Positions 36,469-47,900 of a stretch of DNA of 64,000 nt are shown in pieces (positions within the stretch are counted from its first letter, which is position 1; the number at the start of each line of letters is the position of its first letter). Source of the DNA: Perilla frutescens (lineage: Eukaryota > Streptophyta > Magnoliopsida > Lamiales > Lamiaceae); NCBI GenBank assembly GCA_026008535.1, contig BRKX01000004.1, forward strand, positions 10,875,501-10,939,500, in the 5' to 3' direction. The notes beneath the pieces are model-generated. The model saw only the letters and a program-made list of their open reading frames with translations. It was not told where the DNA came from and searched no databases. The translations under genes were made by a program, and so were the position numbers.

Positions 36469-38692
36469 TCAAAATGTGCCACCAGGTCTGCATCTCACTC
36501 CCATTTTCTCCACGTAACCATCAAAGGTCTGAGCCAGCAGGCTCTTCGTGAATGGATCAGCCAGGTTGTCCTCCGATGCAATCTTGACCACCGCCACGTC
36601 TCCTCTCTTAATGATTTTTCGTATAAGATGGTACTTTCTCTCTATGTGTTTACTTGCCTTGTGGGCTCTGGGTTCCTTCGAATTTGTCACTACACCAGAG
36701 TTATCACAGTATATCGTGATAGTCTTAGGCAAATCAAAAACCACGCCCAAGCCCACTAGGAACCCGCGGAGCCAGACAGCCTCTTTTGCAGCCTCAGAGG
36801 CAGCTACATACTCAGCTCCATGGTGGAATCCGCAATGCATTTCTTCTTAATTCTCCTCCATGCGATGGCTCCACCTCCTAATGTAAACACATAGCCCGAG
36901 GTAGACTTACTCTGATCTTTGTCGGATTGAAAATCTGAGTCCGTGTAACCCAAACGCACTAGACTATCAGAGCGGAAAACCAACATGTAATCTCGAGTCC
37001 TTTCAAGGTACTTGAGAATGTTTTTGACCGCAGTCCAGTGACCTTGTCCAGGGTTAGACTGATATCTGCTTACCATGCCAACGGCATAACATATATCAGG
37101 CCTAGTGCATAGCTTAATATACATCAAACTTCCCACAGCCGAAGCATATGGCACTTTTTACATTTCCTCTATCTCAGACTGTGTTTGGGGACAAATTTCC
37201 TTGATAGATGAATTCCATGCCTGTAAGGTATAAAACCTTTCTTGGAATCTTGCATGCCAAATCTATCTAGCACTGTATCGATATAAGTCGCCCGGGACAG
37301 ACATAACATCCTTTTCTGGCGATCTCGAATGAACTTGATGCCAAGGACATGTCCGGCTTCACCCAGATCCTTCATATCGAACTGCTCGGATAGCCACATC
37401 CTAATGTTCGACAACACATTCTTACTATTTCCAATAAGTAAGATGTCATCAACATAAAGTACGAGGAATGCCACCATATTTCCGTCACATTTCTTATACA
37501 CACAACTCTCATCCGGACTTTGTACGAATCTATATTACTGGATAACCTCGTCAAATCGGAGGTTCTAAGATCTCGATGCCTGCTTAAGTCCATAAATGGA
37601 TCTCTTAAGCTTACACACCAACTGCTTTTGGCCCTTAGCAATGAATCCCTCTGGTTGCTTCATGTGGATGCTTTCTTCAAGACTTCCGTTTAGGAAAGCT
37701 GTCTTGACATCCATCTACCAGATCTCATAATCCAAATGAGTGGCAATAGATAAGAGAATTTAGATTAACTTAAGCATGGCTACCGGCAAAAAGGTTTTCT
37801 CATAATTGATCCCTTCTTTCTGAGTATACCTTTTTACCACCAATCTTACCTTGAAGGTTTCAACCTTCCCGTCAGATCCTCTTTTGTGCTTGTAGACCCA
37901 CTCACAGCTAATGGGTGTTACCCCATCTTGTGGTTCTACAAGTTCCCAGACTTGATTGCGATCCATAGATCCAATCTCAGACTCCATTGTAGTTTTACAA
38001 GAATCCGCATCTTTATCTCAAATTGCCTCGTCATAGGTCCTGGGATCCAATTTATTGAGACCCTCTGGGAAATCTGAAGCCTCTCCCAGACCAATGAATA
38101 TATCAGGTTGACGTACAACCCTCCCACTGCGACGAGGCAGTTCCTGTACTTCTGTGACACGTTGTGCAGTGTTTGGTTGTTCCTCTTCTTGTACAATCGG
38201 TGTAGGATTCAATCCTCCTCTTAACTCCTCAAAGATGATTTGACTCCTTGGTTTGTGGTTTATGACAAAGTCTTCCTCTAAGAATCAAGCATTGGTGCTA
38301 ACAATGATCTTCTGATCCTTAGGACTATAAAACAAACCACCTTTCATTTCTCTAGGATATCCAACGAACATCCTTACATCAGTACGAGGGGCCAGCTTAT
38401 CAGCTTCCATGTCCAACACGTGTGCTGGGCTATCCCAAATCTCAATATGGTTCAAACTGAGCTTTCGTCCAGTCCATAGTTCTATGGGTGTAGCAGGAAC
38501 TGATTTCAATGGAACCAAGTTAAGAATATAGGCTGCCGTTTCCAGGGCCTATCCCCAGAATGAAATGGACAACTCAGAATAACTCATCATCGATCTAACC
38601 ATCTCTAACAGTGTTCGATTCCTTCTTTCTGCCACGCCAATCTGCTGTGGCGTTCCAGGCGCAGTCAACTAGGATGTAATCCCATTCTCTGC
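36469..38692 (-). pseudogene. Cop-3 pol, second half (integrase C-part, RT, RNase H)
   Basis: From 38692 downwards: late integrase (WTGRKLSLNHIEIW, 38,480; MFVGYPREMKGGLFYS), RT (NGSLEESIHMKQPEGF, 37,690; LYVDDILLIGNS, 37,460) and RNase H (MPYASAVGSLMY, 37,150; YTDSDFQSDKDQSKSTSGY; HKASKHIERKYHLIR, 36,640). The YVDD motif is intact. Several stops and frameshifts break it. Its first half resumes at 52088 after Gyp-3. Confidence 0.9.
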
Positions 38693-38697
38693 CATGT
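38693..38697 (+). other. Gyp-3 target site duplication, left copy (CATGT)
   Basis: CATGT precedes the Gyp-3 LTR start; the matching CATGT is at 52088-52092. When Gyp-3 and one copy are ignored, the Cop-3 integrase frame continues across the site. Confidence 0.9.
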
Positions 38698-39405
38698 TGT
38701 AACACCCCAGATTTTCGATTAAGGTTTGGAGGATTCTTAATGATAATTAAGAAGTTAAGGAATAAAATTAATTAAGGTTAATTGAGGTCAGATGTCAGTC
38801 ACGACTTTAAGGGTCAGTTTTCGTGAAAATCATCTTTTCGAAAAATTTGATCTTAATTCTTTTATGACCATTCATGGTCTCGTTAGAAAGGTTTTAACTC
38901 AAGGAGTATGCCGGTATTTTTGGATTTTAATTCTGAAGTCAATTGAGTTCCTGGTGATGAAAAACGTATTTAAAGGATGAATGAATAGTAACTTTTGCGT
39001 GCGTTCGTGTTTTGAAAAATTTACGAAATCCTCCTCATTGATCCGAGTCTAGTTCTGTCAGGCCCCTCTTATGGGAAATGACCCAAGGATTTCATTGGCG
39101 TTCACGGATTACAATTCTGAGGTCAATCGAACGCTCGGGAGCAAAATCTGTCAATCTGAGTGAATAGTAAAAAGTAATTCCAAAAAGGGAATCTTTGCTC
39201 GTCTTTCTTCAGACGACCCCGTATTTTTCACGAATCAAGTTGGTTCACTAGTATTCGAGCCAACGAGTCTCCTGGTATTTTTAGATTTCGTGTTTGAGGT
39301 CATTTGGACCTCGACATCGAATAAAGCAGCTTTTAACCGAACCCGGGGTAACTTTTGCAGTATTCTTGCACTGAAGTGGCTTCCCTTGGAAGCCAAAGCT
39401 TTTCC

Positions 39406-39413
39406 TATAAATA
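39406..39413 (+). promoter_or_regulatory. Gyp-3 5' LTR TATA box
   Basis: TATAAATA in the context TTCCTATAAATAAAG, followed by a pyrimidine-rich stretch typical of a start site. Conserved at 49544-49551 in the 3' LTR. Confidence 0.65.
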
Positions 39414-40081
39414 AAGCATCACCCCTTTCACTTTTTCCACACCAATTTAACCCATTCCTCATTTCTAGAGAGTGGGAAAGCTTGTGAGAGCTGAGAAAAT
39501 TCTGTCGAAGTAAAAAGCATTCTTCGTGAGTGTTCTACAAGACGACGAGCGGAGTGGCGTGGAAGGGATGCGGTGAGGGAAGGTGCTAGAGGCGCCGTTG
39601 GGTTGTAACGGGCGGCTCTGCCGCCGTTGCAACTCGACGAGACGCTGAGCTAGCCACCTTCCTTCGACGCACCTAACCCCATCCATTCTTGTTCGTCAGT
39701 CTCAATCTCCATTTCTTTTTCCGTCTTTAAATTCTGCATTTACTTTCCGTTCTTTACGTTCTTCGCGTTCTTCATTATTGCTCGTTTACCTTCCGTCTAA
39801 GTTATATTTCAGTTTTTATTGAAGTTCCAAGTTAATAACATTTACGTTATATTTCTTGTTTTATTCCTATCGTTATTATTCTTGAGATTAGCCCCGTTTA
39901 TTCCGTTTAAATTCCGTTCAAGCTATATTTAGAGATTTTGTCGTTATTCTAAATATTTAAAGAGGATTATCGTGTTTACGTCGTTATAATGCCAAAATTC
40001 TTTTTAAAGTTAAAAGTATGTTATTGCATGTTAAATTCAAGTATGTTGTTTTTATAAAAATTCGGCTTAATTGTTCTTCGT

Positions 40082-40122
40082 GTTCTTCGTGTTCGTCGAA
40101 GAAATCAACGAACACGAAGAAC
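40082..40122. repeat. 15-bp perfect inverted repeat in Gyp-3 5' LTR
   Basis: Arms 40082-40096 (GTTCTTCGTGTTCGT) and 40108-40122 are perfect complements around an 11-base loop. In RNA it would form a strong stem. An extra direct copy of GTTCTTCGT precedes the left arm. The 3' LTR copy (50211-50251) lacks that extra unit and has one mismatch. Confidence 0.85.
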
Positions 40123-40184
40123 AGTTGAAGAACACGTTGAAGGAACCCAGAAGAAGAGAGAGAGAAAAGAGTAAGAGAGAGAGA

Positions 40185-40290
40185 GCCCCGCGGGGGGGTG
40201 GGCGCCGCCGCGCCACACCCCCCTCGGCCGTGCCCCAGCCCGCCGGGGGCGGGTGGCCCGCCGGGGCAAGGTGGCCCCGTGGCGCCCCCC
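40185..40290. repeat. GC-rich island with G-runs in Gyp-3 5' LTR
   Basis: An abrupt GC-rich block in an otherwise AT-rich LTR, with runs of seven, five and four G and several GGG triplets on the plus strand and long C runs as well. It could form G-quadruplexes. The matching block in the 3' LTR is 50311-50430. Confidence 0.85.
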
Positions 40291-41947
40291 CTCTTCTCCG
40301 TGTTGTTTTTCTGCCGTTTCTTTTCGGCTATTTCCGTACCCTCTTCCCGAGCTTTTCAAGCTTTTCAAGTCGTGTTATTTCCAAGTTATTTTCAAGTTAA
40401 ATTTTAGAGAATCAATCAAGATATTCTCAATTTATTTCGAGTAATCTATTCAAGTTATTCTTTGTCTAAAAATTGGGAAATCAAGTCGAGATGTTCTTTA
40501 AATAAATTCTTCTCGAAATTTATAAAGTCGTAAAGTCGTGTAATCTGTAAATAAATCTTAGATTTTAGTCTTCGAGTAAAATATCATTATTTCTCGGTTT
40601 AGATAGTCGATTTCTTCAAAGGAGGTCGCTAAGTCGATGATTCGACTTTTGTAGGAGGAAGTGAGCCTCGTAGGAAATCGGAGAAGGATCTTCAACTCGT
40701 TGCTTCATCTTCTGTCAAGTAATCGAGGTGGGTAAATCTATACTCATCTAAAGTTTGAGCTAATAAGCTCTAGAAGCATATAGGGCAAATGAAATATCCA
40801 ATAAAGCATTTTTGCTCTGCCTGATCGATCTCTGTACAAGAAAGGAAGGAAAGAAAGATATTATGTTCTAATTAAGCTCTTGAGCATGTTTAGAAATGCT
40901 AGAAATATTAAAGTATTGTTATTCTTAGCATGTGATGTTTAGAATAGTCTTTAGTTGAAATTCGTATTCATTTACGTTCATCTCCTTGTATTGAATGTTT
41001 ATATTGTGTTAAGGCTCGTAAGTTAAGAATTAAGGATTGCCTTGTTAGGGTAGCATTAAATCCCTTATAGGCCAAGATTATGCTTTATTAAAGGACTAGC
41101 CCTTAGACGTGTTGCTCTAAGATTGGTTTTGCTAGCAAGATGAAGGAAGAAAAGGACTTAGCATTTCGCTTAAGCAGAATTGAGCTCACAACTTTTAGAG
41201 GGAGTCACTGCTGGGTTAATTCCCTCGCAAACTCGTTTGGATATTTGAGGTAACCCCTCTTCTATTCCATGGCATGCCTAAGGGTACAGTTGACATCAGG
41301 TTTGAGCCAAGGTTGGGCCCAAAAGTAAAGAAAAGGTTTTGCGGATATGGAGAGGGCTTTTGCGTTTTGCTCTCCATATACCGCCAATTCATTGTTGGAT
41401 ATTTCTCAAGTTATTAAAGAAGCTTTCATTAAAAACCCACTGAGTACATTAGTGCTCACGCCCTCTTTTTCAAATGTTTTCAGGTTGAGATGCCGAGGAT
41501 GATGGTGGCTGTGGATGTGGGTTGACTGCCAAGATTGTTTTGCTATTATATATGTTTCTTTGAAATCCCATTATGTGTTCTGCTACTTTGATTAACTCTT
41601 TCTAAATTCCGTTCAAGGTTCTATTATGATTATTCGAGATTCTAAGAATATTCCCAGACGATTACATATATATAAGATGCATATTAAGTTTATTTCCGCT
41701 TTCCGAGTATGATTTCCTTTCACCTATAAAAGAGCTTATGGTTGTTGGTATCTGATTAGTTAGCCGTTTTATTCCGCTAAAGCATGTGTCCTTCTTAATC
41801 AAGTAAACCCGAGTATCATCAACTATCTTCAAAGCGTACCTTTATTCTTAAACTTCTTCGTTAATCTTCTAAATTTACTCGTTAAATCTCTTAATAACAC
41901 CCCGTCCCCATTCGTTAATCCCTACCTCGGTACCGGGCTGTTACAGA

Positions 41948-41959
41948 TGGTATCAGAGC
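41948..41959 (+). other. Gyp-3 primer binding site (tRNA-iMet)
   Basis: TGGTATCAGAGC, a perfect match to the plant initiator tRNA-Met complement, two bases after the LTR. Confidence 0.9.
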
Positions 41960-42575
41960 AGGCTTGCAACTCTGCTGACCTGTCTTTTTGTTTAAGTTAA
42001 AGCTAAGTGTTTATGTGCATATGAATTGCTTCGTAATAAGTTACAGCAGCAACCCACAGCTCGTCATCACCCTCGTATCTTCAACAAAAATCGAGGTATG
42101 ATAGTATAGAGATTTTAGATTTTGAATTCATAATTTTTAACTATCGAAAATAAAGAGATTTGAGCAAGCATGCCTCTTTATGGATAAGGGGAAAACCTTG
42201 ATAATGAAATTCCAAGTAAAAAGTATTCGGGTAAAATGATTTTCTGAGGAAAAAGGGTTGTGAAAGAATTTCTTGATCACAAAGAAAAGTGTTTAAAAAC
42301 TTATTTTTAAACATATGTCTTAACAAAAGATAAAAGTTTCGAAGAAGAGTTCTAGATTTAAAAGAAAAGGGTTGATTCATTCTCGAATTTTCGTTTTAAA
42401 AGAAAAGGTAAAGTTTATGATCAAAGAATTGGGCACCAAAATTTTTGTAAAAGTCAACTGCAAAAAGGATCTATGCATGCAAGATAAGTAGTCTGAATCT
42501 AAACGATAGCATGATCTCAGGAGAACCATAGGTCTCCCTTTTATAATCTAGACTGATTAAGCTTCATATTTCTAG

Positions 42576-43165
42576 ATGGTTAAGCGTCGTTCGATTGCTA
42601 GGAATAATGTGCCTCTTTTCCGCCCTGTTCAAGAAATGAACGACTTTGGAGGAACGCCAGGAAAGGTATCTGACTTGGAAACATGCATTCGCATGTGTGA
42701 GCAAACACCGACTGCTGGGAGGCCAGCAATGTACCGCATTCTGCAAAGCACCATCACCCGTGATCCCAAGACGCATGCTGTAATCGGGAACCTGACAGAA
42801 TTCTCTTCAACCTTGATGGCTCTTTGGGAGTTAATGTATGGCCACGTGAATGCTCTAGCCGAGCAAAATCCCTCATCCGTGATGGAACCAGAACTGCTAA
42901 GGGCGACTCTGAACAGTCCCCCTGAATTTGAAGCACCGTGCCCTCGTGCTGAAGGAACCTTAGAAGCAAGACCCTTGATCATCCAGGACACCGAGTCTTT
43001 GTCCTCCAGAATGCACCAATAGGCCCCTGTCTATCAACCAGTTACCCCTCAGAGTCTGGGACAATGAATGCCCCATCAGTTCCTTAAAGGAAGCTTAAGG
43101 AAATTCAAGTTCGAGGTACCAGAGACAGATGAAGACGAGGAAGAAGGGGACCCAGCATATAGTTA
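42576..43165 (+). pseudogene. Gyp-3 extra ORF upstream of gag, function unknown
   Basis: An ORF of 148 codons opens at ATG 42576 (MVKRRSIARNNVPLFRPVQE) and stops at TAG 43020. The same frame then continues through one more stop (TGA near 43,066) to TAA near 43,163, with a Pro/Gln segment and a very acidic tail (EVPETDEDEEEGDPAYS). The predicted chain would be about 196 residues: basic start, central part with two Cys (ETCIRMCEQ), acidic end. It lies about 620 bp after the PBS and 330 bp before the gag start, in sense. I recognise no family; it is not Gag, which follows separately. Both stops are explained by single C-to-T changes. Confidence 0.6.
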
Positions 43166-43492
43166 AGCTTTAGAAGTAGGCAAATGAGGCGTTATTGTTA
43201 GAACACCTTGCTAACCTGTTGTCCGTTTATCCGCTTTAATCCAGATCTTATTCTGAAAATGTATTAACCAACCATTTAGATTTTTGATAGCAGCAGTAAT
43301 TCTCCAAAAGGTAACTCTATTTTTGGATGTAACCAAGAACCTCTTTCTTATTTATGCCAAAAGTCCTCTTATGAGGCAATTTTCCCGCTTTGCTTGATCT
43401 ATCCTGCGTAATCTAAAGACCTTATCGAAAGGTATTTCATTTTGCTTCGTGCAAGTTCGAGCGAGCATCTCTAATATGTAGGATTCTTTAGA
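43166..43492 (+). other. Gyp-3 spacer between extra ORF and gag
   Basis: No ORF of note and no recognisable domain. It separates the extra ORF from the gag start at 43493. Confidence 0.5.
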
Positions 43493-44900
43493 ATGTCGTT
43501 GAAAAGACATCAAGCCAAGAGAACGAGGCCGCAAGCAAGCAAGTCCTGAACCACGACTTAAGAGCCAAGAATGTGTTTCTCAAACACAACCTTTCCGTTC
43601 TAATAGTCTAGGAGACCCGATGGGAGTCGAGAAATGGGTTATTCTTTAGAAATGAATTTTCAATTTTATAGTCTGATCAAGGGATGAGGAATTAGGCTGT
43701 GCTCTTTTATGAATATGAACTTCGGGTAGGAGTCCGTTCAAAGGATGACAAAATTGAGGCAGTGAGCGTAGTATGATTGGGAAGGTTTCAAGTACGAGTT
43801 ATATCAAAAGTATATCCCGAACTGTTCATAAGGTAAAGGAGGTAGAGATCTGGAGCTAAAGGCAAGGAAAGAAGACGTTGTCAATGTACGATCGAGAGTT
43901 CGACCAGTTATCAAGGCATAACCCGCATTAGTGGTTTTAGACGAGAAGAAAAACGCGTATAGATCAGTTCGATTGTTGTATCCCTTCTAATAGGTGAAAG
44001 TGATTCCCGTATGTCACCTTTCCAACCAAGTGTAGCTAATTGAAGGCCAACCGAATCATGCTATTGCATAGCAACCTAGTAAAGAAGAAGATGCGTGAAG
44101 ATCAAGGAAAGAAAGAGAAAGAACTTGAAGAAGATCGTTAAGCAGATAGACCTAAAAGTGGTAGATTAAAAGTTTCAGTAAGATAAGAAGTTTTGATGAG
44201 TCTATTCATTCATTCTCGCATCAATTAAAACAATCACCTTTCAACAGCTTCATATTAATTGAATTTCTTCAAATATTGTTTTGGACAAATTATAATCTTT
44301 TGATGTTACTTCTTTAATCATCTAGAATCAGTGATAGCATTCCCTTGTTAAAGTTATGTTGACGCCTTTGCAAAGATTCAGTACAGTTCTCAGTTGTTAA
44401 TCATCAATTGTCTCCCATACGTTTACTACACGCAAAAACCCCTTTTGAGTTTATAAGTCCTCTGAAAAAGCAATGTTTTTAGTATAAGTAACTCAGTGTC
44501 ATATCTCTTCCAGTTTTTGGAACTTGTTAAAGAATTATTGATCAAGATAAAGTCCTCACTCAGAGGCAATCATTTTGTTCTGCTCCCACTCATAGAGCTC
44601 GAGTGTGGACCCTTGATTAGAGTAGATAGTATAAAGCAATATTCCTTTGGAAGAATAAGAGGGAATAGTCCTAATAGGAAGAAGAATCCAAGTATGATAG
44701 TTAGTGCCCTTCTAGTAGGACGCGAATCTCTAAAAGTGATCTTTCAGCTCGTCCAGTATTAAGAGGCAATCTGAGGAATGACGTTAGATAAGTTCTGAGC
44801 TTACGTTCAAGGTCCAGTCACGCGATCTTTACGCCTGCAAGTGACGGTGATCCTCAGCAGAGGCTATAAAGTGAGAATACCATCGAAAAGCGGTCGCAAC
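43493..44900 (+). pseudogene. Gyp-3 gag and protease, heavily decayed
   Basis: A typical chromoviral Gag start (MSLKRHQAKRTRPQASKS) at 43493 meets a stop at once. Later pieces (WEGFKYELYQKYIPN at about 43,778; LVVLDEKKNAYRSVR at about 43,935) match the order of the Gag core. Zinc knuckle and protease active site could not be read; stops and frameshifts are dense up to about 44,900. Confidence 0.6.
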
Positions 44901-47900
44901 GAAGAAAGAGGAAGGAGAGTTGCAATAGAAGGCGTTTCAGGCACAATTAAAATTTTGAAGACGTATTTCCAAAGGACCTATCAGAACTACCACCATATAG
45001 ACAAGTGGAATCCACTATTGGTCTAGAACCAGGAGCTGCACCAGTCAAAAGCCCCTTACAGAGTGGCGCCTAAGGAGTCACAAGAACTCAAGGTTCAACT
45101 GCAAGAGTTATTAGACCTAGGTTTTATCCAACCTAGTGTGTCACCTCGGAAAGTTTCAATCTTGTTTGTGAAGAAGAAGGATGGCACATTGAGAATGTGC
45201 ATCGACTATAGAAGGCTTAATAAGTTACTATTAAGAATCGATACCCTCACCCAAGAATAGATAATCTCTTTGATCAAGCTTAAGGGAGCAAGTGTTTTCT
45301 CAAGGATAGACTTAAGATCTGGGTATCATCAGTTAAAGATCTGAAAGGAGAATATTCCTAATACTGCTTTTAGGACTCGCTTTGGGTATTACGAGTTTGT
45401 GGTAATGCCGTTCGGATTGACCAATGCCCCAGCAGTGTTCATGGATTTAATGAACCGGGTTCTTACCCGTATTTAGATAAGTTTGTGCTAGTTTTCATAG
45501 ATGATATCCTCATCTATTTGAAGGATGAAGAGGAGCGTCAAGAACACCTAAGGGTGGTGATGGAGAAGTTAAAGAAGAGAAAGGCTTTACGCTAAGTTTA
45601 GTAAGTGTTAGCTTTGGCTTAAAGAAGTTATGTTTCTAGGTCATATGGTTTCGGTAGAAGGAATCAAAGTAGATCCAGATAAGATTGAAGCTGCAAGCAA
45701 CTCGAAGTCTCCAAGGAACGTGAATGAGATAGCAAGTTTTCTAGGACTTGCGGGATTCTATCGTAGATTCATCGAAGGATTCTCGTCAATAGCTAAGGCT
45801 ATGACGCGAGTGCTGAGGAAGGACTTCAAGTTTGGGTGGACGCCCGAGTACAAGGAAAGTTTCAAGAAATAAGATGTTAACCACAAGCCCGATGATTGGC
45901 CATTTCGGAAGAAAATGAAGATTTCGTGGTTTATGCTTATGCGTCGAGAAAAGGATCAGGATGCGTACTAAAGAAGAGAGGAAAGGTGATCGCTTATGCT
46001 TCAAGGCAGCTTAAGAATCACAAGTAGAACTACTTCACGCATGACCTAGAGCTAGCAGCGATTGTTTATGTGCTAAAGATCTGAAGGCACTATCTCTACG
46101 GAGCCAAGGGTGAGAATCTTCTCAGATCATAAGGGCCTAAAGTATTTCTTCAAGCAAGAGGATCTTAGCATAAGGTAGAGAAGATGGCTAGGACTTGTAA
46201 AGGATTACGACCGCATGACTCGCTACCACCCAGGTAAGGCAAATGTGGTAGTTGATGCCCTAAGTAGGAAGGAGAAGGGAAAGTTAGGACTCGCTCAAGT
46301 TAAGAAGAAGCTTTGATAAGAATTCAAGAAGTTAATAATCGAGGTGCTAACACCACCTGCAATCAATTAAGCACAAATCGCCGCGATAGTCGCTGATCGG
46401 GCTTATTCTACTTGTTCTCATTTATGCTATTTCATGCCTTAACCACTCGTTCACTGCATGTTTTGGAAAGATTTGATGTGTTTTTAGGAGATGTGCAGGT
46501 GGAAGGAATGAAGTGAAGAAATGCTCCATCTTTTGAAGAATGCAAGCAAGCAGCTCGTAATACAGTCGGTTTGGGCATACCGCCAGAGGCATGGGCTGAG
46601 AAAATTCCAGAACTGAAGCTGTGCGCGACTTGGGCCTGTTTTGTGCGAAAATCTGATCCAGCCCAAGTTCTAGACGCGGATTTATGATCTTCATAGCCTA
46701 AAAGGAGTCCTATCCTTGGAAACTTCCTAGTCTAGATATAGAAGATTTATTTCCTTGTTGGATGCTTAATTTTAGGGATAGCTTTTGATATATTAGGATT
46801 TATTTTGACTAGAATAGATTGAATCCATCTCAGAAACGCAGCAACAGCAGCGAGAGACGCTGCTGCAGATTTTATTCATCTTCTTCACTTTTCATGGTGT
46901 TCTGCTCCATTAATTATCGGCGTGATTTTATGATTATGCAATCAAGCTAAGTTCGTTCCATTCCGGGATCAACTCACGAAGCTCTGGCCAATTAAATCTG
47001 TGAGATCTAAACTTTTTTTTCTCTATTAATTCATGCATGTGTATTTATTATCCTCCGTAAGTCGAGTCGTGATCGTTTCGATTAAACCGAGTAGTTGCGA
47101 ATATTCGGAGTATAGGAATTAATCACTAGCCAATTAATTCGGCCATACGTAATTGTGGTTTAGGATTAATTAGTGGTAAAATCAGTAGCTAATACTGTGG
47201 GAATAATAATCTGGTTCGGTGATCCTGTGTCAGAGTTCGCTAGATTAGAATCGGGTTTCTCTCGAGCATAAAGCAATCGGCTAATTAAATCTATAAGAGT
47301 GTCTCTTTTGGGTTGTTAGTTGATTAGAGAAAATGTAGTCGCTCATCCCGACCCGAGGCAAAGGAAAGTTAAGGTTTGGAAATGAAATGAGTTTCTCAAG
47401 AAGAAAATCCTAGAAGCACGATTAGATAGCACGCAAGACTTCGAAGAAGCCGCCGATAAAGCGCTCTTATTCAAAGGAAAGCTTTGTGTGCCAAGCAAGA
47501 AAGAACTAAAGGAGGAAATCATGTGCAAGGCACATGACAAGCCACATACAGTACATCCTGGAAGCACCAAGATGTATCAAGACCTCAAAAAGAACTTCTA
47601 GCAGAATAACATAAAGAGAAAAGTAGCCGTCTTCGTAGAAAGGTGTTGATTTGTCAACAAGTGGAGCCTTGCATCAAAACCTTCTGGTTGCTCCAACCCA
47701 TAGAAATTCCTGAATGGAAGTAGGATCATAGTAGTATAGGTTTTGTGGTCGGATTACCAAAGTCTAAGTGGTGGAATACTGCTATTTGGGTAATCGTGAA
47801 TCGATTATCGAAAGCAACACCTCTCATGGCTGTTGTCATGACAGATGGGCTAGATCAATTAGACCAGATGTATGATAAGAAATTTGTACATATTGCACGA

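Larger units (their letters stand above)
38698..41945 (+). repeat. Gyp-3 5' LTR (3,248 bp)
   Basis: TGTAACACCCCAG to GGGCTGTTACA. It contains a TATA box (39406), a 15-bp inverted repeat (40082-40122) and a GC island (about 40185-40290). ORFs inside it, including those through the GC island, show no protein family and are considered chance. Confidence 0.95.

Noticed and set aside
40071..40400. ORFs of 109 and 69 codons through the GC island of the Gyp-3 5' LTR (and similar ones at 50,122-50,590)
   Set aside because: Composition follows the GC-rich repeat; they lie in LTRs, differ between the two LTRs by the G-run length, and match no family.
46387..47347. LINE or Mutator-like insertion with a 12-bp duplication in Gyp-3
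   Set aside because: No poly(A) tail and no terminal inverted repeats; a 5-bp duplication with TG...TA ends fits a solo LTR better.
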